Assembly: GCA_037974665.1 (NCBI GenBank)
Contig: CM075770.1
Coordinates: forward strand, 63,995,850 to 64,059,849
DNA length: 64,000 nucleotides
Reading direction: 5' to 3'
Source: Ehretia macrophylla
Lineage: Eukaryota; Streptophyta; Magnoliopsida; Boraginales; Ehretiaceae
This document shows positions 12,142 to 24,137 of this stretch, in pieces (position 1 is the first letter of the stretch; each line of letters starts with the position of its first letter). The translations under genes were made by a program, and so were the position numbers. The notes beneath the pieces are model-generated. The model worked only from the letters and a program-made list of their open reading frames with translations, was not told where the DNA came from and did not search any database.

Positions 12142-12260
12142 GGGGTGCAACACGAGGACTTCCCAAGGGGTCACCCATCCTAGTACTACTCTCGCCCAAG
12201 CACGCTTAACTTAAGAGCTCTGATGGGATCCGGTGCATTAGTGCTGGTATGATTGCACCT
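12142..12260 (-). rRNA. 5S: 5S rRNA gene L6
   Basis: Full-length copy with about six substitutions, including the first nucleotide (G to A on the gene strand). Confidence 0.93.
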
Positions 12261-12820
12261 GTCATGTTAAGCGCACAATTACTTTATTTGTTAACAGTTC
12301 ACAGTCCAAGCCTAGAGAGATGGCCCATTCAAAAGGCCCAATGGGCTTAACGACTACCCATCCGCTTCAACAACGCAGCATCCACGCAAGACGTGATATC
12401 GACGCGTTGTAGGGCCCTCTAATGTCCAGCGAGTAAGGTTGTCATCCTTTCAACAGCTTATGACGTACGATACGGGACGGAAAAACATAGGAAAATAAGA
12501 AAAGTGGCCCAAAAATAATGAAAACGTTCAATTTTGGGCTCCAAAAAAGGGCGCAGCCATGCAGGCTTGCTGCCCTCGTCGTAGAGCTCTCGGAGAGCTT
12601 TGCAACGGTATGCTGTTCGCCGTGTAATTCCCTACGGATCAAAAGTTATGGGTACCGGATCGACAGAGACCTGGTCACAAGACCTATGCCCTCAGTTTGT
12701 TGGCCCAGCCTCCACGTGAAGCGAAGTTGTCTTGCCCAAGGTGACATGGGATTCGATAATAGAAATGTGGCGGATAAATTATCTTGGCAACCCTAACCAG
12801 AGCAAAAAAAATTGAAAAGC

Positions 12821-12939
12821 GGGATGCAACAAGAGGACTTCCCATGGGGTCACCTATTCTAGTACTACCCTCGCCCAACCAGGCTTAACTTGCGAGTTCT
12901 GATGGGATCCTGTGCATTAGTGCTAGTATGAATGCAGCC
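12821..12939 (-). rRNA. 5S: 5S rRNA gene L7
   Basis: Full-length but strongly diverged copy (about a dozen changes, with altered 5' and 3' termini). Likely a pseudogene by drift. Confidence 0.88.
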
Positions 12940-13294
12940 GTCATGTTGAGGGCACAATTCATTTATGTGTTAACGGTTCACTGTCCCAGCCTAGAGAGAT
13001 GGCCCATTCAAATGGCCCAATGGGCTTAACGACAACCCAGGCTTGCTGCCCTCGTCGTAGAGCTCTCGGAGAGCTTTGCAACGGTATGCTGTGCGCCGTG
13101 TAATTCCCTACGGATCAAAAGTTATGGGTACCGGATCGACAGAGACTTGGTCACAAGCCCTACACCCTCAGTTTGCTGGCCCAGCCTCCACGTGAAGCGA
13201 AATTGTCTTGCCCAAGGTGTCATGGGATACGATAATAAAAATGTGGTGGATAAAGTATCTTGGCAACCCTAACCGAAGCAAAAAAATTGTAAAG

Positions 13295-13414
13295 GGGGAT
13301 ACAACACGAGGACTTCCCAGGGGGTCACACATCTTAGTACTACTCTTGCCTAAGCATGCTTAACTTCGGAGTTCTGATGGGATCTGGTGCATTAGTGCTG
13401 GTATGATCGCACTC
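13295..13414 (-). rRNA. 5S: 5S rRNA gene L8
   Basis: About 120 nt with one inserted base at the 3' end and about eight substitutions. It belongs to a shortened 474-bp unit whose spacer lost about 200 bp. Spacer at 13036-13150 repeats that at 12562-12676. Confidence 0.88.
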
Positions 13415-13955
13415 GTCATGTTGAGGGCACAATTACTTTATGTGTTAATGGTTCACAGTCCCAGCCTAGAGAGATGGCCCATTCAAAAGGCCCAATGGGC
13501 TTAATGACAACCCATCCGCATCAACAACGCAGCATCCTCGCAGGACATGATATCGACGCGTTGTAGGGCCCTCTAATGTCCCGCGAGTAAGGTTTTCGTC
13601 CTTTTAACAGCTCACGAAGTACAATCCGAGACTTAAAAACAGAGCAAAAGAAGAAAAGTGGCATGAAACTAATGAAAACGTTCGATTTCGGGCTCCAAAA
13701 AGGGCATAGCAAGCTAGCTAGCTACCCCTGTCGTAGAGCTCTCATAGAGCTTTGCAACGGCATTTTGTGCGCCGCGTAACTCCTTACGGATCAAAAGTTA
13801 TGGGTACCGGGGCGACGGAGACCTGGTCATAAGTCCTACGCCCTCGGTTTGCTGGCCTAGCCTCCACGTGAAGCAAAGTTGTCTTGCCCAAGGTGCTGTG
13901 GGATTCGATAATAGAAATGGGGTGGATAAAGTATCTTGGCAACCCTAACCGGAGT

Positions 13956-13970
13956 AAAAAAAATTGAAAA
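13956..13970 (-). terminator. Pol III terminator of gene L9 (example)
   Basis: Directly downstream of the gene the minus strand carries a T4 run and, a few bases later, a T8 run. Almost every unit in both arrays has this pair, the usual RNA polymerase III stop signal. Confidence 0.85.
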
Positions 13971-13973
13971 GGG

Positions 13974-14092
13974 GGGGTGCAACACGAGGACTTCCCAGGG
14001 GGTCACCCATCCTAGTACTACTCTCGCCCAAGCATGCTTAACTTCGGAGTTCTGATGGGATGCGGTGCATTAGTGCTGGTATGATCGCACCC
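13974..14092 (-). rRNA. 5S: 5S rRNA gene L9
   Basis: One of the best-preserved copies: only two differences from consensus seen (one in box A, one near position 35). Its -1 position is T and not the usual C on the gene strand. Confidence 0.95.
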
Positions 14093-14649
14093 ATCATGTT
14101 GAGGGCATAATTCCTTTATGTGTTGATGGGTCACAGTCCCAGCCCAGAGAGATGGCCTATCTAAAAGGCCCAATGGGCTTAATAAAACCCATCTGTTTCA
14201 ACAGCGTAGCATCCTCAAAAGACGTGATATCAACGCGTTTTAGGGCCCTCTAATGTCCCGCAAGTTAGGTTGTCCTCCTTTTAACAGCTCACGACGTATC
14301 ATCTGGGATGAAAAAATAGAGCTAAAGAAGAAAAGTGGCCCGAAACTAATAAAAACGTTCGATTTTGGGCTCCAAAAAGGGGGACAGCGAGCAAGCTGGC
14401 TGCCACCGTTGTAGAGGTCTCGGATAGCTTTGCAACGGTATGCTGTGCGCTGTGTAGCTCCTTATGGATCAAAAGTATGGGCACCGGAGCGACGGAGACT
14501 TGGTCACAAGCCCTACGCCCTCGGCTTGCTGGCCCATCCTCCACGTGAAGCGAAGTTGTCTTGCCCAAGGTGCCGTGGGATTCGATAATAGAAATGTGGT
14601 CGATAAAGGATCTTGGCAACCCTAACCGGAGCAAAAAAAATTAAAAAGG

Positions 14650-14768
14650 GGGGTGCAACACGTGGACTTCCCAAGGGTTCACCCATCCTAGTACTACTCT
14701 CGCCCAAGCACGCTTAACTTCGGAGTTCTTATGGGATCCGGTACATTAGTGCTGGTATGATCGCACCC
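14650..14768 (-). rRNA. 5S: 5S rRNA gene L10
   Basis: Full-length copy with about five substitutions. Box A is intact. Confidence 0.94.
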
Positions 14769-15316
14769 CTCATGTTGTGGGCACAATTCCTTTATGTGTT
14801 AACGGTTCACAGTCCCAGCCTAGAGAGATGGTCCATTCAATGGGCTTAACGACAACCCATCTGCTTCAACAACGCAGCATCCTCGCAAGACGTTATATCA
14901 ACGCTTTGTAGGGCCCTCCAATGTCCCGCGAGTAAGGTTGTCGTCCTTTTAACAGCTCACGACGTACGATCCGGGATGGAAAAACAGAGCTAAATTAGAA
15001 AAGTGGACCAAAACTGATGAAAACATTCGATTTTGGGCTCGAAAAAAGGCACAGCTAGCAAGCTGGCTACCCCCGTCGTAGAGCTCTCAAAGAGCTTTGC
15101 AACGGTATGCTGTGCGCCGCATAACTCCATACGAATCAGAAGTTATGGGCACCGGAGTGACGGAGACTGGTCACAAGCCCTACGCCCTCGGTTTGCTGGC
15201 CCAGCCTCCACGTGAAGCGAAGTTGTCTTGCCCAAGGTTACGTGGGATTCGATAATAGAAATGTGGTGGATAAAGTATCTTGGCAACCCTAACCGGAGCA
15301 AAAAAAATTGAAAAGA

Positions 15317-15435
15317 GGGGTGCAACACGAGGACTTCCCAAGGTATCACCCATCCTAGTACTACTCTCGCCCAAGTATGCTAAACTTCGGAGTTCTGATG
15401 GGATCCAGAGCATTAGTGTTGGTATGATCTTACCC
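15317..15435 (-). rRNA. 5S: 5S rRNA gene L11
   Basis: Full-length copy with about ten substitutions, including two in box A and two within the first ten nucleotides. Probably inactive. Confidence 0.9.
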
Positions 15436-15992
15436 ATCATGTTGAGTACACAATTCCTTTATGTGTTAACGGTTCACAATACCAGCCAAGAGAGATGGCC
15501 CATTCAAAAGGCCTAATGGGCTTAACGACAACCGATCTACTTCAACAACGCAGCGTCCTCGCAAGACGTGATATCGATGCGTTGTACGGCCCTCTAATGT
15601 CCCGCGAGTAAGGTTGTCGTCGTTTTAACATCTCACGACGTATGATCCGGGATGGAAAAATAGAGCAAAAATACAAAAGTGGCCCGAAACTAATGAAAAC
15701 ATTCGATTTTGGGCGCCAAAAAGGGTACAGCGAGCAAGCTAGCTGCCCTCATCGTAGGGCACTCGGAGTGCTTTGCAACGGTATGCTGTGCGCCGCGTAA
15801 CTCCTTACGGATCAAAAGTTCTAGGCACCTGAGCAACGGAAACCTGGTCACAAGCCCTACGCCCTCGGTTTGCTGGCCCAGCCTCCACGAGAAGCGAAGT
15901 TGTCTTGCCCAAGGTGCCGTGGGGTTTGATAATAGAAATGTGGTGGATAAAGTATCTTGGCAACTCTAACAGGAGAAAAAAAATTGAAAAGG

Positions 15993-16110
15993 GGGGTGCA
16001 ATATGAGGACTTCCTAAGGGGTCACCCATCCTAGTACTACCCTTGCCCAAGCACGCAAACTTCGGAGTTCTGATGGGATCCAGTGCATTTGTGCTAGTAT
16101 GATCGCACCC
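15993..16110 (-). rRNA. 5S: 5S rRNA gene L12
   Basis: 118 nt: one base missing in box A plus about nine substitutions. Probably inactive. Confidence 0.9.
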
Positions 16111-16668
16111 GTCATGTTGAGGGCACATTTCCTTTATGTGTTAATGGTTCACAGTCCCAGCATAGAGAGATGGCCCATTGAAAAGGACCAACGGGCTTAA
16201 CGACAACCCACCCGCTTCAACAACGCAGCACCCTCGCAAGATGTGATATCGATATGTTGTAGGGCCCACTAATGTCCCACGAGTAAGGTTGTCGTCCTTT
16301 TAACAACTCATGGCGTACGATCCGGGACGGAAAAATAGAGCAAAAGAAGAAAAGTGGCCTGAAACTGATGAAAACGTTCGATTTTATGCTCCAAAAAGAG
16401 CACATTGAGCAAGCTGGCAGCCCCCATCGTAGAGCACATGGAGAGCTTTGCAACGGTATGTTGTGCGCCGCGTAACGCCATACGGATCAAAAGTTATAGG
16501 CACCGGTGCGACGGAGACCTGCTCACAAGCCCTATGCCCTCGATTTGCGAGCCTGGCCTCCACGTGAAGCGAAGTTGTCTTGCCCAATGTGCCGTGGGAT
16601 TCGATAATAGAAATATGGTGGATAAAGTATCTTGGCAACCCTAACCGGTGCAAAAAAAATTGAAAAGG

Positions 16669-16787
16669 GGGGTGCAACACGAGGACTTCCCAGGGGGTCT
16701 CCCATCCTAGTACTACTCTCGCCCAAGCACGCTTAACTTCGGAGTTCTGATTGGATCCGGTGCATTATTGCTGGTATGATCGCACCC
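16669..16787 (-). rRNA. 5S: 5S rRNA gene L13
   Basis: Well-preserved copy with about three differences (one in box C, two in the 5' third). C at -1 is retained. Confidence 0.95.
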
Positions 16788-16815
16788 GTCATGTTGAGGG
16801 AACAATTCCTTTATG
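16788..16815 (-). promoter_or_regulatory. 5S upstream promoter of gene L13 (example)
   Basis: C at -1 and a TATA-like CATAAAGG-type motif around -28 to -21 on the gene strand, the external elements known from plant 5S genes. The motif is kept in most units of the left array. Confidence 0.7.
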
Positions 16816-17345
16816 TGTTAACGGTTCACAGTCCCAGCCAAGAGAGATGGCCAATGCAAAAGGCCCAATGGGCTTAACGACTACCCATCTGCTTCAACAA
16901 CGCAGCATCCTCGCAAGACGTGATTTCGATGCTTTTTAGGGCCCCCAAATGTCCCACGACTAAGGTTGTCATCTTTTTAACAACTCACGATGTACGATCC
17001 GTGACGAAAAAACTGAGCAAAAATAGAAAAGTGGCCTGAAACTGTTGAAAACGTTTGATTTTGGCAACCAAAAAGGGCATAGTGAGCAAGCTAGCTGCCC
17101 CTGTTTTAGAGCTCTCGGAGAGCTTTGCAACGGTATATTGTACACCTCGTAACTCCTTACGGATCAAAAGTTATGGGAACCGGAGCAACGGAGACCTGGT
17201 CACAAGCCCTACGCCCTCGGTTTGTTGGCCCAGCCTCCACGTGAAGCGAAGTTGTCTTGCCCGAGGTGCCGTGGGTTTCGATAATAGAAATGTGGTGGAT
17301 AAAGTATCTTGGCAACCCTAATCGGAGCAAAAAAAATTAAAAAGG

Positions 17346-17464
17346 TGGGTGCAACACCAGGACTTCCCAAGGTGTCACCCATCCTAATACTATTCTCGCC
17401 CAAGCACGCTTAACTTCGGAGTTCTGGTGGGATCCGGTGCATTAGTGCTGGTATGATAGCACCC
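17346..17464 (-). rRNA. 5S: 5S rRNA gene L14
   Basis: Full-length copy with about seven differences. It shares the changes CCTAATACTATTC and CTGGTGGG (+ strand) with L30, and part of them with L17 and L23: a subfamily within the left array. Confidence 0.93.
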
Positions 17465-18021
17465 GTCATGTTAAGGGCACAATTCCTTTATGTGTTAACG
17501 GTTCACAGTTCCAGCCTAGAGAGATGGCCCATTCAGAAGGCCCAATGGGCTTAACGATAACCCATTTGCTTCAACAACGCAATATCCTCGCAAGACGTGA
17601 TATCGATGCGTTTTAGGGCCCCCTAATGTCTTGCGAGTAAGGTTGTCATCCTTTTAACAGCTCACGATGTACGATCTGGGACGAAAAAACAAAGCAAAAA
17701 TAGAAAAGTGGCCTGAAACTGATGAAAACATTTGATTTTGGGCTCCAAAAAGGGCAGAGCGAGCAAGCTAGTTGCCCCTGTCGTAGAGCTCTCAGAGAAC
17801 TTTGCAACGATATGCTGTGCGCCGCAAAACTTCTTACGGATCAAAAGTTATGGGCACTGGAGCGACGGAGACATGTTCACAAGCCCTACGCCCTCGGTTT
17901 GCGGGCCAGCCTCCACGTGAAGCGAAGTTGTCTTGCCCAAGGTGCCGTGGGATTCGATAATAGAAATGTGGTGGATAAAGTATCTTGGCAACTCTAACCG
18001 GAGCAAAAAAAATTGAAAGGG

Positions 18022-18140
18022 GGGGTGCAACACGAGGACTTCCCAGGGGGTTACCCATCCTTGTACTATTCTCACCCAACCACGCTTAACTTCGGAGTTC
18101 TGATGGGATCCAGTGCATTAGCGCTGGTATGATCGCACCC
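18022..18140 (-). rRNA. 5S: 5S rRNA gene L15
   Basis: Full-length copy with about eight substitutions spread over boxes A and C. Confidence 0.92.
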
Positions 18141-18699
18141 GTCATTTTGAGGGCACAATTCCTTTATGTCTTAATGGTTCACAGTCCCAGCCAAGAGAGA
18201 TGGCCCATTCAAAAGGACCAATGGGCTTAACGACAACCCACCCGCTTCAACAACGCAGAATCCTCGCAAGATGTAATATCGGCGTGTTGTAGGGCCCTCA
18301 AATGTCCCGCGATTAGGGTTGTCGTCCTTTAAACAGCTCACGGCGTATGATTCGGGATGGAAAAACAGAGCAAAAGTAGAAAAGTGGCCAAAAACTGATG
18401 AAAACGTTCGATTTTGGGCTCCGAAAAGGGCACATCTAGCAAGCTGGCAGCCCTCGTCGTAGAGCACACGGAGGGCTTTGCACCGGTATGTTGTGCGCTA
18501 TGTAGCTCCTTGCGGATTAAAAGTTATGGGCACCGGAGCGACGGAGACCTGGTCACAAGCCCTATGCCCTCGGTTTGCTGGTGCAGCCTTCACGTGAAGC
18601 GAAGTTGTTTTTCCCAAGGTGCCGTGGGATTCGATAATAGAAATGTGGTGGATAAAGTATCTTGGCAACCATAACCGGAGTAAAAAAAAATTGAAAAGG

Positions 18700-18818
18700 G
18701 GGGTGCAACACGAGGACTTCCCAGGGGGTCATCCATGCTAGTACGACTCTCGCCCAAGCACGCTTAACTTCGGAGTTCTGATGGGATCCGGTGCATTAGT
18801 GCTGGTATGATCGTAACC
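18700..18818 (-). rRNA. 5S: 5S rRNA gene L16
   Basis: Full-length copy with about five substitutions, two of them in the first eight nucleotides. Confidence 0.93.
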
Positions 18819-19376
18819 GTCATGTTGAGGGCACAATTCCTTTATGTGTTAACGGTTCACAGTCCCAGCCTAGAGGGATGGCTCATTCAAAAGGCCCAAT
18901 GGGCTTAACGACAACCCTTATGCTTCAACAACGCAGCATCCTCGCAAGACGTGATTTTGAGGCACTTTAGGGCCCCCTAATGTCCCGCGAGTAAGGTTGT
19001 CGTCTTTTTAACAGCTCACGATGTACGATCCAGGATGAAAAAACAGAGCAAAAATAGAAAAGTGGCCTAAAACTGATGAAAACGTTCGATTTTGGGCACC
19101 AAAAAGGGCACAGTGAGTAAGCTAGCTGCCCTATTTATAGAGCTATCGGAGAGCTATGAAACGGTATGCTGTACGCCGCGTAACTCCTTACGGATCAAAA
19201 GTTATGGGCAGAGCAGCGACAGAGACCTGGTCACAAGCCCTTCGCCCTCGGTTTGCCGGCCCAGCCTTCTCATGAAGCGAAGTTGTCTTGCCCGAGGTGC
19301 CATGGGTTTCGATAATAGAAATGTGGTGGCTAAAGTATCTTGGCAACCCTAACCGGAGCAAAAAAAATTAAAAAGG

Positions 19377-19495
19377 TAGGTGCAACACCAAGACTTCCCA
19401 GGGTGTCACCAATCCTAGTACTATTCTCGCCCAAGCACGCTTAACTTCGGAGTTCTGGTGGGATCCGGTGCATTGGTGCTGGCATGATAGCACCC
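19377..19495 (-). rRNA. 5S: 5S rRNA gene L17
   Basis: Full-length copy with about nine differences, including an altered 3' terminus. A member of the L14/L23/L30 subfamily by its shared CTGGTGGG and ACTATTC changes. Confidence 0.91.
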
Positions 19496-20052
19496 GTCAT
19501 GTTGAGGGCACAATTCCTTTAAGTGTTAACGATTCACAGTCCCAGCCTAGAGAGATGGCCCATTAAGAAGGCCCAATGGGCTAAACGATAACCCATTTGC
19601 TTCAACAACGCAACATCCTCTCAAGATGTGATATCGACGCATTGTAGGGCCCTCTAATGTCCCGCGAGTAAGGTTGTCGTCCTTTTAACAACTCACGACA
19701 TACATTCCGGGACGGAAAAACAGAGCAAAATTAGAAAAGTCTCCTGAAACTGATGAAAGCATTTGATTTTGGGCTCCAAAAAGGGCACATCGAGCAAGTT
19801 AGCTGCCCCTGTCGTAGAGCTCTCGGAGAGCTTTGCAACGGTATGCTGTACGCCGCGTAACTCCTTACGGATCAAAAGTTATGGGCATCGGAGCGACGGA
19901 GACCTAGTCACAAGCCCTATGCCCTCGGTTTGCTGGCCCAGCCTCCACGTGAAGCGAAGTTGTCTTGCCCAAGGTATCGTGAGGTTCGATAATAGAAATG
20001 TGGTGGATAAAGTATCTTGGCAACCCTAACCGGAGCAAAAACAATTGAAAGA

Positions 20053-20171
20053 GGGGTGCAACATGAGGACTTCCCAAGGGGTCACCCATCCTAGTACTGC
20101 TCTCGACCAAGCACGCTTAACTTCGGAGTTGTGATGTGATCCGGTGCTTTACTGCTAGTATGATCACACCC
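20053..20171 (-). rRNA. 5S: 5S rRNA gene L18
   Basis: Full-length but diverged copy (about a dozen changes, including the 5' ten nucleotides). Probably inactive. Confidence 0.88.
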
Positions 20172-20494
20172 GTCATTTTGATGGCACAAATCTCTTATGT
20201 GTTGGTGGTTCACAGTCCCAGCCCAGAGAGATGGCCGATTCAAAAGGCCCAATGGGCTCAACGACAACCCACCCGCTTCAACAACGCAGCATCCTCGCAA
20301 GATGTGATATCGGCATGTTGTAGGGCCCTCAAATGTCCCGCGACTAAGGTTGTCGTCCTTTAAACAGCTCAAGGCGTACGATTCGGGATGGAAAAACAGA
20401 GCAATAGTAGAAAAGTGACCAAAAACTGATGAAAACGTTCGATTTTGGAATCCAAAAAAGGCACATCGAGCAAGCTGGCAACCCCCGTCGTACG

Positions 20495-20536
20495 TTTGAT
20501 TGGATCCGGTGCATTAGTGCTGGTATGATCGCACCC
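20495..20536 (-). pseudogene. truncated 5S rRNA gene L19
   Basis: Only the first about 42 nt of the gene remain. The rest of the gene, its terminator and part of the downstream spacer are gone, so spacer sequence (CCCCCGTCGTA) runs directly into the gene remnant. The unit is about 365 bp, which fits an unequal-exchange or replication-slippage deletion. Boxes A and C are missing. Confidence 0.92.
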
Positions 20537-21095
20537 ATCATGTTGAGGGCACAATTCCTTTATGTGTTAACGGTTCACAGTCCCAACCTAGAGAGATGGC
20601 CCATTCAAAAGGCCCAATGGGCTTAATGACAACCCATCTGCTTCAACAACGTAGCATCCTTGCAAGACGTGATATCGACGCATTGTAGGGCCCTCTAATG
20701 TCCCACGAGTAAGGTTTTCGTCCTTTTAACAGCTTATGATGTACGATCCGGGACGAAAAAACATAGCAAAAGAAGAAAAGTTGCCCGAAACTGATGAAAA
20801 TGTTCGATTTTGGGCTCCAAAATTGGGCATAGCGAGCAAGCTGGCTGCCACCGTCGTAGAGATCTCGAAGAGTTTTGCAACGGTATGTTATGCTCTGCGT
20901 AACTCCTTAAGGATCAAAAGTTATGGGCACCGAAGCGACAGAGACCTGGTCACAAGCCCTACGCCCTTGGTTTGCTGGCCCATCCTCCACGTGAAGCGAA
21001 GTTGTCTTGCCCAAGGTGCCGTGGCATTCGATAATGGAAATGTGGTGGATAAAGTATCTTGGCAGCCCTAACCGGAGCAAAAAAAATTGAAAAGG

Positions 21096-21214
21096 GGGGT
21101 GCAACACGAGGACTTCCCAAAGGGTCACCCATCCTAGTACTACTCTCGCCCGAGCACGCTTAACTTCGGAGTTCTGATGGGATCCGGTACATTAGTACCA
21201 GTATTATCACACCC
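21096..21214 (-). rRNA. 5S: 5S rRNA gene L20
   Basis: Full-length copy with about eight substitutions, most in the 5' third. Confidence 0.92.
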
Positions 21215-21758
21215 GTCATGTTGAGGGCACAATTCCTTTATTTGTTAACCGTTCACAGTCCCAGCCTAGAGAGATGGCCCAATGGGCTTAACGACAACCC
21301 ATCCGCTTTAACAACGCAGCATCTTCGCAAGACATGATATCTACGCGTTGTCGGGCCCTCTAATGTCCCACGAGTTAGGTTGTCGTCCTTTTAACACCTC
21401 ACGACGTACGATCCGGATGGAAAAACAGAGCTAAATAAGAAAAGTGGCTCGAAACTGATGACAACGTTCAATTTTGGGCTCCAAAAAGGGGCACAGATAG
21501 CAAGCTGGCTGCCCTCATCGTAGAGCTCTCGGAGAGCTTTGCAACGGTATGTTGTGCACCGCGTAACTCTTTACTGATCAGAAGTTATGGGCACCGGAGC
21601 GACGGAGACCTGGTCACAAGCCCTACGCCCTCGGTTTGCTGGCCCAGCCTCCACTTGAAGCGAAGTTGTCTTGCCCTAGGTGCCGTGGGATTCGATAATA
21701 GAAATGTGGTGGATAAAGTATCTTGGCAATCCTAACCGGAGCAAAAGAAATTGTAAAG

Positions 21759-21877
21759 GGGGTGCAACACGAGGACTTCCCAAGGGATCACCCATCCCAG
21801 TACTACTCTCGCCCAAGTACGCTAAACTTCGGAGTTCTGATGGGATCCGGTGCATTAATGTTGGTCTGCTCGCACCC
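21759..21877 (-). rRNA. 5S: 5S rRNA gene L21
   Basis: Full-length copy with about ten substitutions. The pararetrovirus lies about 180 bp upstream of this gene in its 5' spacer. Confidence 0.9.
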
Positions 21878-22066
21878 GTCATGTTGAGGGCACAATACCT
21901 TTATTTGTTAACGGTTCACAGTCCTATCCTAGAGAGATGGCCTATTCAAAAGGCCCAATGGGCTTAACAACAACCCATCCGCTTCAACAACGCAGCATCC
22001 TCTCAAGATGTGATATCGATGCATTGTCGGGCCCTCTAATGTCCCGCGAGTAAGGTGGCCCAGGTA

Positions 22067-22750
22067 TGGGGATCTAGTTAATGGATTTACAGACATAGTT
22101 CACTCTGGCAAAGCGGTCAACCAAGTCAACATAAAACAGCCCACATAACATGGAGAAGGGCCAACAATGCGACTTATGGCGACAAAGTGCCTGCCTTGAG
22201 GATTGTCTTACCATAACAATGATACCAACCACAACTGTGTCTAACTCATAATATAGAGTAATATGTCTAGAGATCCATGGCGGTTACAGACAGTGTGGCA
22301 TCTAGCCTGTCATATTAGGCGGCAATAAAAGAAAGAAAATAAAATAAACAAAACTGAAAAATTAAAGTGAATTTACCTAAAGAAAAAGTTTTCTTCAATT
22401 TATTTGTAAAATATACAAGTGTTTACAAAATATCAAAAGTGAAAGGAAAGTAGTAGGCTGCTCTTTAGAGCTCTGCCAGTGAAAACTAAAAGCCCTGAAT
22501 TTATACAGCTGGGCGGAACTCAAAAGAAAATTAAAAACAACTCAGACCGGATTTGAAAACTTTGAAATCCGGGGTCTCTGTACAACACATGTCTATAAGA
22601 CAAAAACTTTATAAAAAGTAAATAGGAATTATCCTAAAAGTAACAACAGTGATATTCCACCGACTGTCGGTAGCCGACAGCTTTTCCAAAAGCAAGTTTG
22701 CTTTCCTGCAAAGTTCGGCTTTTTCTTTTATCTCATCCGAAGTTTCATCA
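22067..22750 (-). other. non-coding region of the pararetrovirus (3' of ORF2)
   Basis: This stretch lies after ORF2 and has no open frame. A TATA-like TTTTTATAAAG on minus near 22609-22620 and an AATAAA on minus near 22398-22404 are candidates for the transcript start and poly(A) regions that Caulimoviridae carry in this part of the genome. Assignment is by position and motif only. Confidence 0.45.
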
Positions 22751-22757
22751 GATTCCT

Positions 22758-24137
22758 TCAGATCATCTTTCCTTTTCCTTTATCTTTGGCTTTTCGTAAT
22801 AATTCATCCTTCAAGCTGTCAAACAGATCTTCTGCTAACACATCTTGAGCGGATGGGATGTCCTCATTAGGATCTTGGGATTTCCCTGGTAGACAAGCAA
22901 AAGGATTTGTAGACCTCATTGAAGTGTCTTCTGATGTAGAATCAGTGTCCACTGCACTTTTAAAATGCCTTAAGAAATCTTCCTTGACTTCATCCAGATA
23001 TGATGCCATAATATCTTCATGAGAGATTATCTGTTTCCTCATTTGGATTTTTCGTAAAATATGAGAAAAAGGAGATTCCTTTTCTTGAGTCTTTTTCTTT
23101 GTTTCTTCCATTTGGTCTTGATAGAGTGCTATTGTCTGAGAAATTTCATTGATATTGGGTTGACCATAAGGTTTTTTAGTCTTAGGATCATTTTTCAAGA
23201 GTTTTGTCCAAAATTTTGAAAGAAATTTTCTTTTTAAAAAAAACATTTTTTCTTTATTTATCTCCGCGACAGGAATCCATTTCCATATCTATGGGAGACC
23301 AAATTCCATAAAGAAAAATAAAGAGCTTGATCCTTCAATATAAAGATCAAGATCATTTCCAATATGGGGAAAAATTGCCAACCATTCAGTAAAAAGTCCT
23401 TTATAAGGATCAGGGAGAATTTTGACCGGGGGTCCAAAACTTTTCCACCATTGATGAATCCATGCAGGAAACCTGCGATTCTGAAAAATTTTAGGATTGA
23501 ATTTTATAAACCAAGAATGTTTATGCTGTGGGTTTTCATATAAGAAAACTTTGGAAAATGTTTCCACATATTCCCAATAATTAAAATGATAAATATTTTT
23601 ATCAAGAATAAATTGCCTTTCATTTAAGGTATTGATTCCCCATTCATTTGGAGAAAGAATTTTTCTAATATAGATTTTACTATAAGTATAAATTGGAAGA
23701 GTATTATTCTTCTTGAAATGTTCAATATCACATGAATTTGTGACTTGTAAAATTGATTCAAAATATACCCTGGACTTGTAATAAAGTACAGGAAACATAT
23801 AATTATTCAAATATCGTTCCATAAGGTACCAAGGATCATTGATCCACTGCTTATCAGCATTTTCAAGAGGTAAAATTATTTCCTCATGATGAGATATCTC
23901 AAAGGAGTCATCAGACTCTTCATGATCAACTGCATGAGCATAAGATGATGATTGAGCAGTATTACTGCTTTCTTCAATAACCTTTTTGATTTTATCAAAA
24001 TCAGGATGTGATGGATCAATAGTGATCCCACCTAAATTAACTAATTTTTTGCCTGCAATGACCCTATTAGGATCAAGGTTACGTCCTCTTCCTCTTCCCC
24101 TATTAGGGTTAGAGGATCCTCCCCTAGCGGGGATCAT
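22758..24137 (-). pseudogene. pararetrovirus ORF2 region (function unknown)
   Basis: The likely start (MIPARGGSSNPNRGRGRGR) overlaps the end of ORF1 by 14 nt, a tight coupling known for florendovirus ORF2. The start is Arg/Gly-rich, followed by a stretch with many aromatic residues (WINDPWYLMERYLNNYMFPV) and, toward the 3' end, a Lys/Glu/Gln-rich, probably helical segment and an acidic tail. I recognise no enzyme motif. Part of a broken element. Confidence 0.7.

Larger units (their letters stand above)
8284..22056 (-). repeat. 5S rDNA tandem array, left block, first part
   Basis: About twenty head-to-tail units of about 676 bp, each a 119-nt 5S gene on minus plus about 557 bp of non-transcribed spacer. 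The block starts inside a spacer directly after the LTR and stops inside a spacer at the pararetrovirus. All spacers are of one type (reverse-complement diagnostic CGATAATAGAAATGTGG). Two units are short (474 bp before 13295 and about 365 bp at 20495) through internal deletion. Confidence 0.97.

Noticed and set aside
22320-22640. Possible host gene fragment between the 5S spacer and pararetrovirus ORF2.
   Set aside because: No open frame or splice pattern is seen, and the position fits the non-coding region of the viral genome.
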